DNA from: Pterois miles
Taxonomy: Eukaryota > Chordata > Actinopteri > Perciformes > Scorpaenidae
Assembly (NCBI GenBank): GCA_947000775.1
Contig: CAMQGK010000318.1
Location: 7,184,501 to 7,248,500 of the forward strand
Reading direction: 5' to 3'
DNA: 64,000 nt
Shown here: positions 1-10,442 of the stretch, in pieces
Layout: the number at the start of each line of letters is the position of its first letter
How positions within the stretch are numbered: position 1 is the stretch's first letter
Notes under the pieces: generated by a model
What the model was told of the DNA's origin: nothing
Databases searched by the model: none
The model's input: only the letters and a program-made list of their open reading frames with translations
Position numbers and translations under genes: made by a program

Positions 1-883
1 GAGGGGGAATTTGTATTGATGTTAATCAAACAAGCAACTGTTTTTCTTCTTGTTTAATAAGCAGCGCCTGTACTTGCAGAAGTGTGTACGCCGACTGCCG
101 AGGATAATTGAGTGCATGTGTGCGTTTGCATGCGTGTAGACAGGTGTGTACATGTGTGTATACATGCAAATATTGTGTGGACACAGATGCCAGTCAAGTG
201 GATTTTCCTAGAACAGTACTATTAAAGTAGTTGCCTGAAAAGCAGATGATATAAACAGAATTTCCATAACGTTTTTCAATAAGCATAATGAATGCAAACA
301 ATTGTAAAGCTGCCGTCGAGCATTTGTTAAAGGTCTGCGTTTAATTGAACTAGTGTGCTAATATGTATGGACCAGCAGTACCACCTTGATGTCATACACA
401 AATTAAAGTGGCAGTTTAATACTCTTCTCGGCGTCCTGCATTGTCACCGAAGTATCGGCGGGTTTTAGTTATTAACATCAAGACAGTCAGGTTGTTTCAA
501 GCTGTGGGGGAGATTTGTTCATGTTCCCAGAATCAAAGCACGGATCAAAGGAATAAAACATGTGTGAGGCTCTCCCTTCATAGAAATGTGTGATTACTGG
601 CTGGACTGCACTTTATTACTTGGAAGAAGCCCATGCACCATTTATGGGTTTAAAGTCCAATAGAGATGTGCATTCCAAACAAAAATGCTATTCGAAAATC
701 ACTGGGAATTATTCGATTATTATTCAAAAATCACCGCATGACCCGCAAATGACGAAATGGCCAGCTGCTCAAACTGGTGAAACTCACAGTATGGTGCATG
801 CATGCATATGTTTTAAGACTGGACAAACAGTCACATAAACTATTGGATTTTTTATAATTTAAGGACTATTGGAATAACTGAGG
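1..883. other. Unique-looking non-coding sequence
   Basis: I see no gene, splice-site pair with open frame, or recognised repeat here. A loose TG-rich stretch (about 110-180) is a weak, interrupted microsatellite. The only open frame is short (82 codons at 590-838) and has no domain-like composition. Confidence 0.5.
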
Positions 884-1262
884 GCTGCACGGTGGTGCAG
901 TGGTTAGCGCTGTCGCCTCACAGCAAGAGGGTCGCAGGTTCGATTCCAGCTTGCGGCTCTTCTGTGTGGAGTTTGCATGTTCTCCCCGTGTAAGCGTGGG
1001 TTTTCTCCGGGTACTCCGGCTTCCTCCCACAGTCCAAAGACATGCTGTTTAGGTTTAATTGATGACTCTAAATTGCCCGTAGGTGTGAGTGTGAGCGTGA
1101 ATGGTTGTCTGTCTATATGTTGTCTGTCTCTATGTGCCCTGCGATGGACTGGCGACCTGTCCAGGGTGTACCCTGCCTTCGCCCAATGCCAGCTGGGATC
1201 GGCTCCAGCCCCCCGCGACCCCTAACGGGATAAGCGGTTGACGATGGTGATGGATGGATGGA
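884..1262 (+). repeat. tRNA-headed SINE with L2/Maui-like tail, full-length copy
   Basis: The start reads GGCTGCACGGTGGTGCAGTG and carries pol III-type internal promoter signals: an A-box-like TGGTGCAGTGGTTAGCGC and a B-box-like GGTTCGATTCC about 35 bases later. The body contains the very common fish block with TTTGCATGTTCTCCCCGTG and CCACAGTCCAAAGACATGC. The 3' end has AACGGGATAAGCGGTTGACG followed by repeated ATGG units, which is the tail style of L2-clade LINEs. The best reading is a SINE mobilised by an L2-type partner; it might instead be annotated as an L2 3' end. Three other copies lie in this window (minus 15465-15725, plus 43014-43262, plus 53704-54044). The 53.7-kb copy shares this copy's duplicated 'GTCTGTCTATATGTT' variant, so these two are closely related. 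Confidence 0.85.
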
Positions 1263-1394
1263 ATAACTGAAAATCAAGAGCCATCCCTAAAACCAAATCA
1301 GCAAGAGGGATTTGCTTTATATTTCACTCTATGAATCTTAGCATACAATGCATTTCACTTCAAATCAGTCGTATAGAGGATATTCAAACCTCGT

Positions 1395-1560
1395 AACGCA
1401 ACAGTCAGATTAGTCCCCACTAGTCTGACGAACCGATGAAGCCACTTGGATAAGGGGCGAAACGTCTTCAGAGACAAATCTAAGTCCAGTTGCCTTCGAT
1501 TCAATTGCTGCCAGAATGAATATGACCTGGATGAATGAGAACATTCACAGACTCAAGACT
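1395..1560 (+). repeat. Repeat fragment with hammerhead-ribozyme-like core
   Basis: The block CCGATGA (1433-1439), a stem-loop (GCCACTT 1441-1447, loop GGAT, AAGGGGC 1452-1458) and GAAAC (1459-1463) has the order of a hammerhead core (CUGANGA, stem II, GAAA), with one core change (U4 to C). The following block (AAGTCCAGTTGCCTT, GACCTGGATGAATGAGAAC) is one I recognise as a repeated fish sequence. Hammerhead motifs are known in Penelope-like retroelements and related retrozymes, so a Penelope-type remnant is a possible source. I could not place stems I and III with certainty, so ribozyme identity is an inference. A second CTGACGA at 1424-1430 is an alternative core start. Confidence 0.4.
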
Positions 1561-2552
1561 AGGAGATTTGATCAGTCAATTACAAACACATGCATTATGA
1601 AATATGCTATGAAGCTAAACAACAGAGGGCCAATAGGCTATCCTAGGATGGGTAACCTATATATTTGGATGGTGTGTCCCCAACTCAGTGTCTCTGAGAT
1701 GGCATTAGTGAGTATTAGTGAGGTGTGATGCCAAACAACATCCCTGCTGTGTTGGGACTGGGACACTGGAGAATAAACAATGAGGCAAAAAACAGCAATA
1801 CATCACAACACAGTAATTAACGAAATTCTGCTCCTGTTGTGTCGGTTTGTCGAGATGAAAATCTGAGCTTCTTTTTTCCAAGACAAATGTTGATTCCAGC
1901 CTTGTTAAACTTGCTGGCAGTTTTCTTTAGTGCAAAAACACAACAAAACACTGAGGGCAGTGTCTCTGTGAGGGCTTCCTCTCATTGATTGTTCCCCCTC
2001 CAAACCTCACTGACCTCCCTCGCCCTTCGTTCTGCCGACACCACTTGACCTTGGGTGACTAGATTTTCTTCATCGCTTCACCCTCCCTCCGCAACTTTCC
2101 GCCCATATTAGAGTCCCTTCCCTCTCTCTCCATGTTGGAGAAATCCCTCTAAACTCAACTACTTGCACATTTGGTGTTTTCTTACAAGAAAGAGGCATTA
2201 AATCACACAGTCGTGGGGACGGATTATGTGGAAATACAATAAGTGGGGTGGGAAATAATCAGGAATCAGCCATTTGGAGCACCAGAGGTCACAGAGGCAT
2301 ATGATTGTTTTCAGATTACCTGTCTCTTGCACTGACAGGATATAGTGACCATTTTATAAAAATAACTTTTTAAAATCATTCAATTCTACCCACTGCTGCT
2401 TTAAGTCATGATACATAACTTTGTGATATGCTGAGTATTGTCATAAGATCTCAATATATTGCGCTTTTTTAGCCTATATTTCAACTGCAAATAATGCAGT
2501 TTGTCAACACTGTTTCTATCCAATAAGATACAGTTTTCATCTCAGAGTTTTC
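1561..2552. other. Unassigned non-coding sequence
   Basis: No gene or clear repeat is visible. The stretch from about 1975 to 2135 is pyrimidine-rich with several TCCCTCC runs but has no credible exon following it. The rest is AT-rich with scattered homopolymers. Confidence 0.45.
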
Positions 2553-3115
2553 CTTCACAAATCTTGAGATCAGATGTCAAGGGACCCCTTTTGAAAATGG
2601 CATGCCAATTTCATCATCTCATCGTCAACCGCTTATCCGGGGTCGGGTCGCAGGGGAAACAGCTCCAGCAGGGGACCCCAGCCTTCCCTTTCCTGGGCCA
2701 CATTAACCAGCTCTGACTTGGAGATCCAGAGGCATTTCCAGGCCAGTGTGGAAATATAATCTCTCCACCCAGTCCTGGGCCTCCTCCCAGCTGGCCCTGC
2801 CTGGAACGCCTCCCTAGGGAGTTAACCAGGGGGCGTCCTTACCAGATGCCTGAATCACCTCAGCTGGCTCCTTTTAACGCAAAGGAGCAGCGGCTCTACT
2901 CCGATCCCTCACAGAGTGACTTCTCACCCTGGGCATGCAATTTTTTTCTCACCAAATTTAGCATTATTTAACACTCTTCCCGACAAGCTGGCATGACATA
3001 GTTGGTACAGATCAATTCCTCAGGTGTTCTAGTTTCATATGATACCAATAGCTTCACTCTAGAATTAAGACTGAGCCCTACAACTTCTGAAACACAGAAC
3101 AGCGACCGATGTTAA
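2553..3115 (-). mobile_element. TIR-A DNA transposon copy, interrupted by a LINE fragment
   Basis: The left part (TTGAGATCAGATGTCAAGGG to CATGCCAATTT) and the right part (CTCACCAAATTTAGCATTAT through TTCATATGATACCA) match the same internal region of the TIR-A family seen at 4633, 6178, 8131, 23423, 53455, 56740 and 63703. The two halves are separated by a foreign block at 2612-2931. Both outer termini are missing or too decayed to place. The element is non-autonomous, as no transposase frame is present in any copy. Confidence 0.7.
2612..2931 (-). mobile_element. L2-clade LINE 3' fragment nested in TIR-A
   Basis: On the minus strand this reads as the end of a fish LINE: the sequence encoding a decayed C-terminus with the pattern LRWxGHLVR...WWRDYIS-like spacing, followed by CCCCGGATAAGCGGTTGACG and an ATG-rich tail. 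It is a 5'-truncated retroposed fragment. Its flanks are near-duplicates: GGCATGCCAATTT at 2599-2611 and GGCATGCAATTT at 2932-2943, a probable target-site duplication. The insertion is therefore younger than the host TIR-A copy. No complete reverse transcriptase is present. Confidence 0.75.
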
Positions 3116-4174
3116 GAGGTCAGTGGTTTACATAATAAAAGAAACTTGATAATTGTGTATTTATACTAATATTGCCACACAAAACATCGCCCACGCTGGG
3201 ATGTCATTAGTATTTTCCAGCAAAAAACACATAATAAACTCCCTTTGGGGAGAATGATATCATGGACACGTTATATTTGTATTTAGTCAATCATGCAGTT
3301 TATCTGTTGTATCATGAACAGTGATTTAGAGCAGCGATTGCTCTGGCTGGCTTCATTGCTTTTCCAACTGCGATACATAACAGCTTTTTGAATTTCAGGA
3401 AACATTTGAGAAGTGTGTGGCCATTTCAGAGATCTGGAACCAGGCTAAAATCACACCGCCCTTTGGATGGACCCTCTTCTCCTACTTGTCCTTTCTGTTC
3501 GTTCTCTAATTTGATCACAAAGTCAGGTTGAAGGGTATGCAGGTAGCTCATCAGCCCAAAAAAAGTCCCACTTTTTGTGCCCAGTTCTTATTAGAAATGG
3601 ATACTGCAGTCTGACGCCACGCTTAGGAAGAACTGTGAAATTTAGCAGGTTTCTGCAAGTTCTAGTCTGCGAGGTCTAGTTAGCTGAGGCGTAGGATGTT
3701 CTATTATAATTCTGCTGTGCATAATTACAGGAAGACTTGTGTGCAACAGTAGGGCATACAGGAATAACGCAGTACAATTGTGTGATGGGAGACAACTTGA
3801 GTGGCTTTCTTTTTGCGTTAGTTCATGTGTTTAAATTGGTCACATTAACGGTTTCATACTTAATCCTGCTTCAGTCCAATTTATTCTGTCTGATACAGCA
3901 GAACTAGCAAAAATAATTTACAAAGAAATCATTCTGAACAATGACTCCTCCAATCCAGGCCTCTCATATCTTTCCCACCCGTCTCTACTTCCCTTTGCCC
4001 ATCTTCCCACAGTGGATTGGCTTAGACACTCTCCTCTGATCACATCTTTTTGTCCATTTTTCGACCTGATTCTCGCTGTTATGCAGCCGGTCTAGAGCTG
4101 TCGGCAGCTGCTGCTTCCCCCAAATCGTCTTTTTGAAAAGCTGTATTGTTGCCGTCTGTCTCTGGCACTCAAAC
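3116..4174. other. Unassigned non-coding sequence
   Basis: Mostly featureless. An acceptor-like AATTTCAG ends at 3398 and is followed by a 36-codon open frame ending in TAA at 3509, but a frame this long is expected by chance and its end is hydrophobic and low in complexity, so I do not call an exon. Confidence 0.4.
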
Positions 4175-4213
4175 TCACACTCGCACAAACACACAAACAC
4201 ACACACACACACA
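4175..4213. repeat. (CA)n microsatellite, imperfect
   Basis: The tract is CACACTCGCACAAACACACA followed by pure CA units. The frames predicted across it on both strands are products of the repeat. Confidence 0.9.
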
Positions 4214-4596
4214 GGCTTAACACCAGATTCCGGTCTTATCTGGTCAAGTGTGTTTACCACTACAGTACACCTTGAGCTTACGCTGCAGGTGCCCAATATT
4301 TTGCTGAGAGATTATTTGAGGGATTTATGCCTCAGGTATACTTTTTCCCATTTGCAGAGCACATTGGAGATAAGTGCCTAATGTGTTATCCATTTTATTT
4401 TCCATCGGTTAATCATCCAGTCACTTATCGATACGGCACAGCCTGATATAGAAGCAAGAAAGAGATGTGAAATCAAGCTGTAGCTGTAGAGTCATTGTTG
4501 GGAAAGTGTAGTGACCAGTCCTATTAGACTGGTGGGACTGCTAGCGACTTTTTCTGTCAACCTGATTCTAGTTAATGACAATGAAACAGAAATTCT

Positions 4597-4631
4597 GTCA
4601 ATTCCTAAATCTAGTATATAGTCTCAAAATT
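4597..4631 (+). repeat. Flank shared with the 8.1-kb TIR-A copy
   Basis: The sequence GTCAATTCCTAAATCTAGTA and the next 15 bases are nearly identical to 8098-8132. Each lies directly upstream of a TIR-A element. Shared flanking DNA outside the TIR argues for copying of a larger unit, or for an unrecognised larger repeat, rather than two independent insertions. Confidence 0.8.
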
Positions 4632-4632
4632 T

Positions 4633-5246
4633 GGGCTGTCAAAGACAATAATGCCTTGACGCAAATTTGTTTTAATGCCACAAATGAATTTCAAGCATTA
4701 ACACAACTGATCTTCCGGAGATTTTAAAGCTAGAGTGAAGATTCTGATGTCGTATGAAACTAGAAAACCTAATGAATCCATTGGTACCAACCCTGTCATC
4801 CTAGCTTATTGGGAAGGATGTTTAATACAGCTCCAAACCAAACAATTTTTGCAAGAAAAAACTATCAAGGCCATTTTCAAAGGGGACCTCTGACCTCAAG
4901 ATGTGTGAATGTAAATGGGTTCTCTGGGTACCCACGAGTCTCCCCTTTACAGACATGCCCACTTTATGATAATCACATGCAGTTTGGGGCAAGTCATAGT
5001 CAAGTCAGCACACTGACAGTTTGCCATGTTATGATTTGAGCATATTTTTTATGATAAATGTAGTACCTGTGAGGTTTTCTGGACAATATTTATCATTGTT
5101 TTTTGTTGTTTATTAATTTCCTATATATACTTGAGAAACTCTCTTTATGGTACATTTTGAACTGATACTGTGTGATTAATTTGCGATTAATTGTGGACAA
5201 TCATGCGATTAATCGCGATTAAATATTTTAATCGATTGACCGCCCC
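4633..5246 (+). mobile_element. TIR-A DNA transposon, both ends present
   Basis: The left end is GGGCTGTCAAAG and the right end is TTAATCGATTGACCGCCCC, giving a short inverted repeat GGGCTGTCAA/TTGACNGCCC. Near the right end there is a run of ATTAATCGCGATTAAA-type motifs that are partly palindromic. Inside are the family landmarks GGGTACCCACGAGTCTCCCC, CACTTTATGATAATCACATG and CAGTTTGGGGCAAGTCATAG. The copy is about 614 bp, shorter than what I believe is the full family length (about 0.9 kb), and no coding frame is conserved. It is non-autonomous; the superfamily is uncertain. Confidence 0.8.
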
Positions 5247-5508
5247 ACTCAAAATACATCAGTTGAAATCAGTGTTCTTTTTCTGTGTGAAATACAATAA
5301 ACCCCTTCAATACATGCATTGTAATTCACCCACTGTTACTTATACCACCCCAGGTACTGCATATCCTAATGCAGGAGTATGAATAGCTTTAGAGGTGCGA
5401 GCTGGAGGACGGTATTATGAACACCATGAGTACCTGACAACCTGATGAGAACTGGTGATTAAGGCCTACGCTGTATCTCACCTCATGTTGATGTGTTCTC
5501 CTGTGCAG

Positions 5509-5547
5509 GACCTGTCAGCCGGGCTCAAACACGACGACCCTACTGTG
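5509..5547 (+). CDS. Candidate 39-bp microexon (partial gene)
   Basis: A good acceptor (pyrimidine-rich tract ending TCTCCTGTGCAG at 5508) is followed by 39 bases and then the donor GTAAGG at 5548. The exon is exactly 13 codons and in phase 0 reads DLSAGLKHDDPTV; the other two phases are also open, so the phase is not decided. GC content is higher than in its surroundings and it is not part of any repeat I recognise. Length divisible by three and small size resemble cassette microexons. I do not recognise the protein. It could be a chance pairing of splice-like sites. Confidence 0.35.
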
Positions 5548-5860
5548 GTAAGGAGCTGTCAGCGCTATAGAGGGAACGCTATAAAAAGCTCTGCCAGACC
5601 AACCAAAGATTGGCCATTTCTCAGTGAACTTCCATCGACAAACAGGCTCAAGTCTGTGTGACATCCGTAAAGATAAAGGGATATATTTTCACTCATCAGG
5701 TAGGCAGAAGATCATTGTAAATCTTTCTTTAAATAAAATAAAAATGTACATTTACATTTCAATCCAAACTAAGTCTTGATAATATACATTTGTACTCTTT
5801 ACCAAACTGTAAAAAGAATATTATACAGTATGTATAAGGTGTGTATAGCACAAAATCTTT

Positions 5861-5924
5861 GTGAATTTTGTGAATTTCCCCACTGTGGGACCAATAAAGG
5901 AATATCTTATCTTATCTTATCTTA
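5861..5924 (+). repeat. RTE-like retroposon 3' tail
   Basis: GAATTTCCCCACTGTGGGAC, then CAATAAAGGAATATCTTATC with repeated TCTTA units. This is a 3' terminus with a microsatellite-like tail, severely 5'-truncated. The same ending (with CTT repeats) is seen at 8910-8968, in SINE copies at 31826-32131, and inverted at 54622-54918. Confidence 0.8.
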
Positions 5925-6177
5925 AAATCTACTACCTGTATCTGCATCAGAAATATCTGATACCTGCAACAGATGTTTTTGGAAAGAAATGCCACATTTT
6001 CTGTGTTGAAGTCTGTCTTTATTACTGACATCTATACTATTCATACTATATATATAAGCACATATATACAATCAACCCCAAGACACAACAGAATAATCAA
6101 GCTATGTACCTTAATGAAGGATGAAGCACAAGGTGTATTTGAGTCCTTCCAAAAAAGTAAATCTAAAGAGATTAAAC

Positions 6178-6810
6178 TAGGTCTGTCAGTGGATTTAAAT
6201 AATTAATCACACGGTATATATCTGTTCAGAATATACCTTAAAAGTAGATATGTCAATTATTCAATACTCTTATCAACATGAGAGTTGGCAAATATGCTGC
6301 TTTATGTAAATGTATGTATATATTTATTATTGGAAACCCATTAACAACACAAAACTATGAGAAATATTGTCAAGAAACCCTCACAGGTTCTGCATTTAGT
6401 ATAAAAATATGCTCAAATCATAACATGGCAAACTGCAGCCCAACAAGCAACAACAGCTAGTTGTCAGTGTGTTGACTTGATTATAACTTGACCCAAATTA
6501 CATGTGATTATCATAAAGTGGGCATGTCAGTCAAGGGGAGACTCGTGGATACCCATAGAATCCATTTTCATTCACATACCTTGAGGTCAGAGGTCAAGGG
6601 AGCCCATGTTTGGAGTGTTATTTAACCTCATTCCCAACAAGCCAGTATGAGATGGTTGGTACCAATGGATTCATTAGGTTTTCCGGTTTCATATGATACC
6701 AGTGTCTAGCGTTAAGACTGAGCCTGCTACAACATCCAAAAGATCTTCTGTGTTCATTCGGTAAAGAAATTAGTGATTAAAATGAGTTTGCGTTGACTTT
6801 GACAGCCCCA
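6178..6810 (-). mobile_element. TIR-A DNA transposon, opposite orientation
   Basis: The copy runs from GGTCTGTCAGTGGATTTAAA to GCGTTGACTTTGACAGCCCC, the reverse of the 4633 copy. It holds the landmarks ATCATAACATGGCAAACTGC, TGTGATTATCATAAAGTGGG and TTCATATGATACCAGTG. Its left TIR is decayed (GGTCTGTCA). Together with the 4633 copy it forms a pair of inverted copies separated by about 0.9 kb. Confidence 0.8.
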
Positions 6811-7729
6811 ACTTTAATCCTTTCATAAACAAAACAACATAACAACTAAATCCAAGGAGTTCAAACTAAAGTAGTGTAAGTATTAATACAAGTTAAAGTC
6901 AGAATAAGTCATTGGGTCATTCAGTAGAACACTGTTCAGAAAAAAAGGAGTGCATGCTTCGTGACGAGTCCCAGATGAAATCAAGTTGGCCTGATGTGTC
7001 TATGATAAAATATAAAAAAGCTCTCTTTTCTTCAGCTCTTCAGTTTTAAGACTAAACTCACCTCACGAGGTTTCAATATTGGATCATGAAGTAAAATAAA
7101 ATGTACAGTAAAATAATACACCAGTCAAGCTTTATTCTGCACGGCACAACTAATCTGCAGAAATTTACTGATGGGATTAAAAAATGATTGAAGCTCCACT
7201 GAACATCCATTCAAACAAACGTCAGGCTGCATTAACTGTTAGCAGCTCCTGTTCACTTTTGATACTGACTAGAAATACTTGATGATTATAAAACAACCTC
7301 TAAACTCTTAAGGAGTGTCCTTTGTATATTATTCTAAAGTCGACTGAAACATCTTGTTGAATTTTGCATTACAAAATGATTCATTCATCATTTCTGGTAC
7401 ATTTATTTCTATTTCTCATAATGCTGCGACTGCATGTTCCCTGTGACTGGGACACACAACAGAAAGTCTTTATTAGATACTTTGACAGACAGATATTTTC
7501 TATCTGCTGATAGAGTTTTTAATAGCACTGCCGTGGAAGGAAAAAAAACAAAACAAGAGAACAATATGAGATGATGGATGAAACTTATTGCTCAGGAAAT
7601 GAAGAAGAAATAAATGGGATTTTCATCAAGGTGTTTGTGTTTATGGGCTACTTTGCAAATAAAACGGAGGGTGCCACAAATATGCCAAAAAAGAAAATTA
7701 ATTATCAGGGCTCAAATGTTTAAAGATGT

Positions 7730-7730
<1 letters not shown>
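6811..7730. other. Unassigned AT-rich sequence
   Basis: I see no gene, clear repeat or conserved-looking block in this stretch. Confidence 0.45.
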
Positions 7731-7768
<38 letters not shown>

Positions 7769-7771
7769 TGT
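7731..7771. repeat. (GT)n microsatellite
   Basis: About 20 GT units interrupted once by TATG. Minus-strand frames here encode only Thr-His repeats and are not genes. Confidence 0.95.
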
Positions 7772-7894
7772 GATGTTGGCTATCTGATAACTGCTGTGGG
7801 AAAGTAGTGGGAGCTCCATTAACCCAGTTTCTGTCTTAATATTTAGAGTCAGTTTACTGTGATGAGACTGATTAATGTTAAGAGCAGACGTACC

Positions 7895-8097
7895 CATGTG
7901 TTGATAGCACAGCTTCACTGGTGTTGATGGGAGGTATTTAGATAGATAGATAACATACGATGCTTTATTGTCAATGCGTATCTTTGTTTGGCATCAATCC
8001 GCTCCACTTTGCAGCATATTAATATTTAACTATGTTTACAATAATATACTGTACTGCTGTACTACAATAACACATAACAATAAAAATAGAAATGATG
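7895..8097 (-). repeat. Retroposon tail, first of a duplicated pair
   Basis: GATAGCACAGCTTCACTGGT, TAGATAGATAGATAACATAC and GCTTTATTGTCAATGCGTAT are shared with 8499-8680. The TAGA tract followed by CTTTATTGTCA is the inverted 3' end of a fish non-LTR element. Because the two copies also share sequence on the outer side of the TAGA tract, they probably arose by duplication of a block rather than by two separate insertions. Confidence 0.75.
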
Positions 8098-8130
8098 TCA
8101 ATTCCTAAATCTAGTATATAGTCTCAGAAT

Positions 8131-8497
8131 TAGGCTGTCACAGTTAATGTGACAATAATGCGTTGACACACTCGATCTTCCAGAGATTTTAAAGCTGGAG
8201 TGAAGATACTGATGTCAAATGAAACTAGAAAACCCAATTAATCCATTGGTACCAACCATCGTCATACTAGCTTACCAGGAAGGAGGTTAAATAGAGCTCC
8301 AAACTTGCGCTAAATTTTGGTGCGAAAATTGCCTTGGCCATTTTCAAAGGGGTCCCTTGACCTCTGACCTCCAGATGTGTGAATGTAAATGGTTTCTATG
8401 GGTACCCACGAGTCTCCCCTTTACAGACATGTCCACTTTATGATAATCACATGCAGTTTGGGGCAAGTCAAGGTCAAGTCAGTACACTGACACACTG
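8131..8497 (+). mobile_element. TIR-A copy, 3'-truncated
   Basis: It begins AGGCTGTCACAGTTAATG and has the landmarks GGGTACCCACGAGTCTCCCC and CAGTTTGGGGCAAGTCAAGG, then stops at ACACTGACACACTGAAATG where the second duplicated block starts. The right TIR is absent. Its 35-bp left flank matches the left flank of the 4633 copy. Confidence 0.8.
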
Positions 8498-8498
8498 A

Positions 8499-8680
8499 AA
8501 TGTGTTTATAGCACAGTTTCACTGGTGTTGATGGGACATGTTTAGATAGATAGATAACATACGATGCTTTATTGTCAATGCATGTTTTTGTTTGGCATCA
8601 ATCAGCTCCACTTTGGAGCATAGTAATATTCAACTATGCTCACAATAACACACTTGTGCTGGACTACAATAAAATACTTG
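8499..8680 (-). repeat. Retroposon tail, second of a duplicated pair
   Basis: A near match to 7895-8080 with the same TAGA tract and CTTTATTGTCAATGCATG. The offset between the two is about 604 bp. The TIR-A fragment lies between them and is not repeated after this copy. Confidence 0.75.
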
Positions 8681-8909
8681 AATATTTTAGTTATATGTTC
8701 ATGTTCATGTTAACTAAACTACATTTATTTGACAGCTGTTGCTACTGTACATATTTAATCAAGATCACAATTTTACAAAGTATATGATGATCTTGTAAAT
8801 ATAATGCATTGTTACAGATTAAAATCACAAATAACAACATTAAAATACTCAGCGTATCCTCACGCAACGGATCATATGATATCTAAGGAAAAGTTATTTC
8901 TCATTTTTG

Positions 8910-8968
8910 GTGAAAAACTGAATTTCCCCACTGTGGGACTAATAAAGGAATATCTTCTTCTTCTTCTT
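8910..8968 (+). repeat. RTE-like retroposon 3' tail
   Basis: AATTTCCCCACTGTGGGACT, AATAAAGGAATATC and four or more CTT units. Only the terminal piece of the element is present. Confidence 0.8.
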
Positions 8969-9629
8969 GAATGTCTAGCAACTTGAGCGATGAAGTTGCT
9001 CGACAAGATACAGTGCAAAACCTGTTTAGGCAACAAAACTTTAAGTTAAGGTAAAGCTTGATTGTGGTTTGGGTTAGAATAACAATGTTTGTTATGTAAA
9101 ATAAGGATGATTGTACCAAAAGTTGTGTAGAATGTTAGTAAAGTATGCAAGTTATGTAACAAAAGGTAAAATAAGACATTGACTTGGTTTCACAGGGGAC
9201 ACGAAGTGCAGTCTCCTGGGTGGAAGTCCTGTTTTTGTTTGACACATCTATCAGCCACCCTGACCTCCTATCTATACAGACTTTGCTGCACTTTATACTA
9301 CTGACTTTCTTAGCAGCAGCCCTGCAGGTCCTGGCTCAGGACCACATGGGTAGCTATATGTATGGACAGTGAATAAAAACAGCCTAAAATGCTGCTTACA
9401 TGGATTATCATACATTAGTAATAATTATCCAATTAAATAATGCAACACTCCAGTTGGTTCCTTTTAATTTGATATTTTAAGTGCATTTTGTTGCAAATAC
9501 TTCCATAATCCTACTTCAGAAAATGTTTGAATGTAGGGCTTTTATTTACAATAGCGTATTTGTAGATTGTCTTATTTACTTAAGTAAAAGCTGATTTTGG
9601 TTTGGTTTTCAAATGTTGTTAAATCTGTT
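8969..9629. other. Unassigned non-coding sequence
   Basis: No supported gene. A splice-acceptor-like TTGGTTTCACAG ends at 9195 and is followed by a 62-codon open frame ending TGAATAAA near 9370. The stop overlaps an AATAAA hexamer, but there is no further support and I do not call an exon. Confidence 0.4.
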
Positions 9630-10203
9630 GGGCCCAGTGGGCAACCTTTGTGGTCTGAGAAGTGAAACCAATGCTGGTGTATTAAACTTGCATTCTTTCT
9701 GGTAGCCAGCAGGGGGCGACTCCTCTGGTTGCAAAAAGACGTCTGATAAAGAAGTCTATGAGAAAACAACCCTACTTCTCATTTGATTTATGCCCTTAGT
9801 AAACATTGTAAACATGAGTTTATGGTCTCAATCACTAGTTTCAAGTCTTCTTCAACACAGCATGATGATCATTTAGTGAATTATGGTCCCATTTACAGTC
9901 AAATAGACCATAAAGCAGGGGACGCTTTATGGCAGGCTACCTTGTGACTGAAAGGTTGCACCACGGTATTGTCCATGTTTTTGTCTTATAACTGTAACCC
10001 TGTCACAGTGTGTTTTCAGTTCATGATTAGAACATTTTCAAATGATGTCTTTTTCGGCATTCAGTTATATTCGGTTGTGCTCCATCCTCTCATGTCACTT
10101 CTGGTTGCAAAAAAACAAGATGGCGATAGCTAAAATACTGAATTTGAGGTTCCAGAACAGCAGTCCATAAACCAATGTGTGACGTCATGGTGTCTACGTC
10201 CAC
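9630..10203 (+). repeat. Family K repeat, long copy
   Basis: It contains CAGTGGGCAACC, GCCAGCAGGGGGCGACTCCT, AGTCTATGAGAAAACAAC, TATGGTCTCAATCACTAGTT, TTCAACACAGCATGATGATC, and ends with AAGATGGCGATAGC and AATGTGTGACGTCATGGTG. This is the longest of the family K copies here (others at 29616, 33660, 34070, 36200 and 37485). I know the sequence as a widespread fish repeat but cannot name its class; the non-coding structure and 'AGTCTATGG' type ends suggest a non-autonomous DNA transposon. Confidence 0.7.
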
Positions 10204-10442
10204 AGAGCCTACGGCCTGAACGAACCAGACAGGATTGCACTGGAGCAGAAAGTTGATGCCTGAGCAGAACTGATGAGAGATGTTGGTTGTTTCTAACTTA
10301 TTGTCACTGGTCCTTGGACAGCACTCCTGTCCAGGGAAAGCCTTATCCATATGGAGTGACCTCAATGAACGACCTCATTCTAAATATAGCTACAGCAATC
10401 CTAGATCAAACTCTTTGTATAACACTGTCCTCTCTTTTTCAG

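Noticed and set aside
884..970. tRNA gene on the basis of A and B boxes
   Set aside because: The cloverleaf is not maintained and the sequence continues as a dispersed SINE; not a functional tRNA.
3399..3509. Terminal exon after an AATTTCAG acceptor
   Set aside because: A 36-codon frame is expected by chance and the peptide end is hydrophobic without motif.
9184..9372. Acceptor-preceded 62-codon frame ending next to AATAAA
   Set aside because: No domain-like composition; the hexamer overlaps the stop, leaving almost no 3'UTR.
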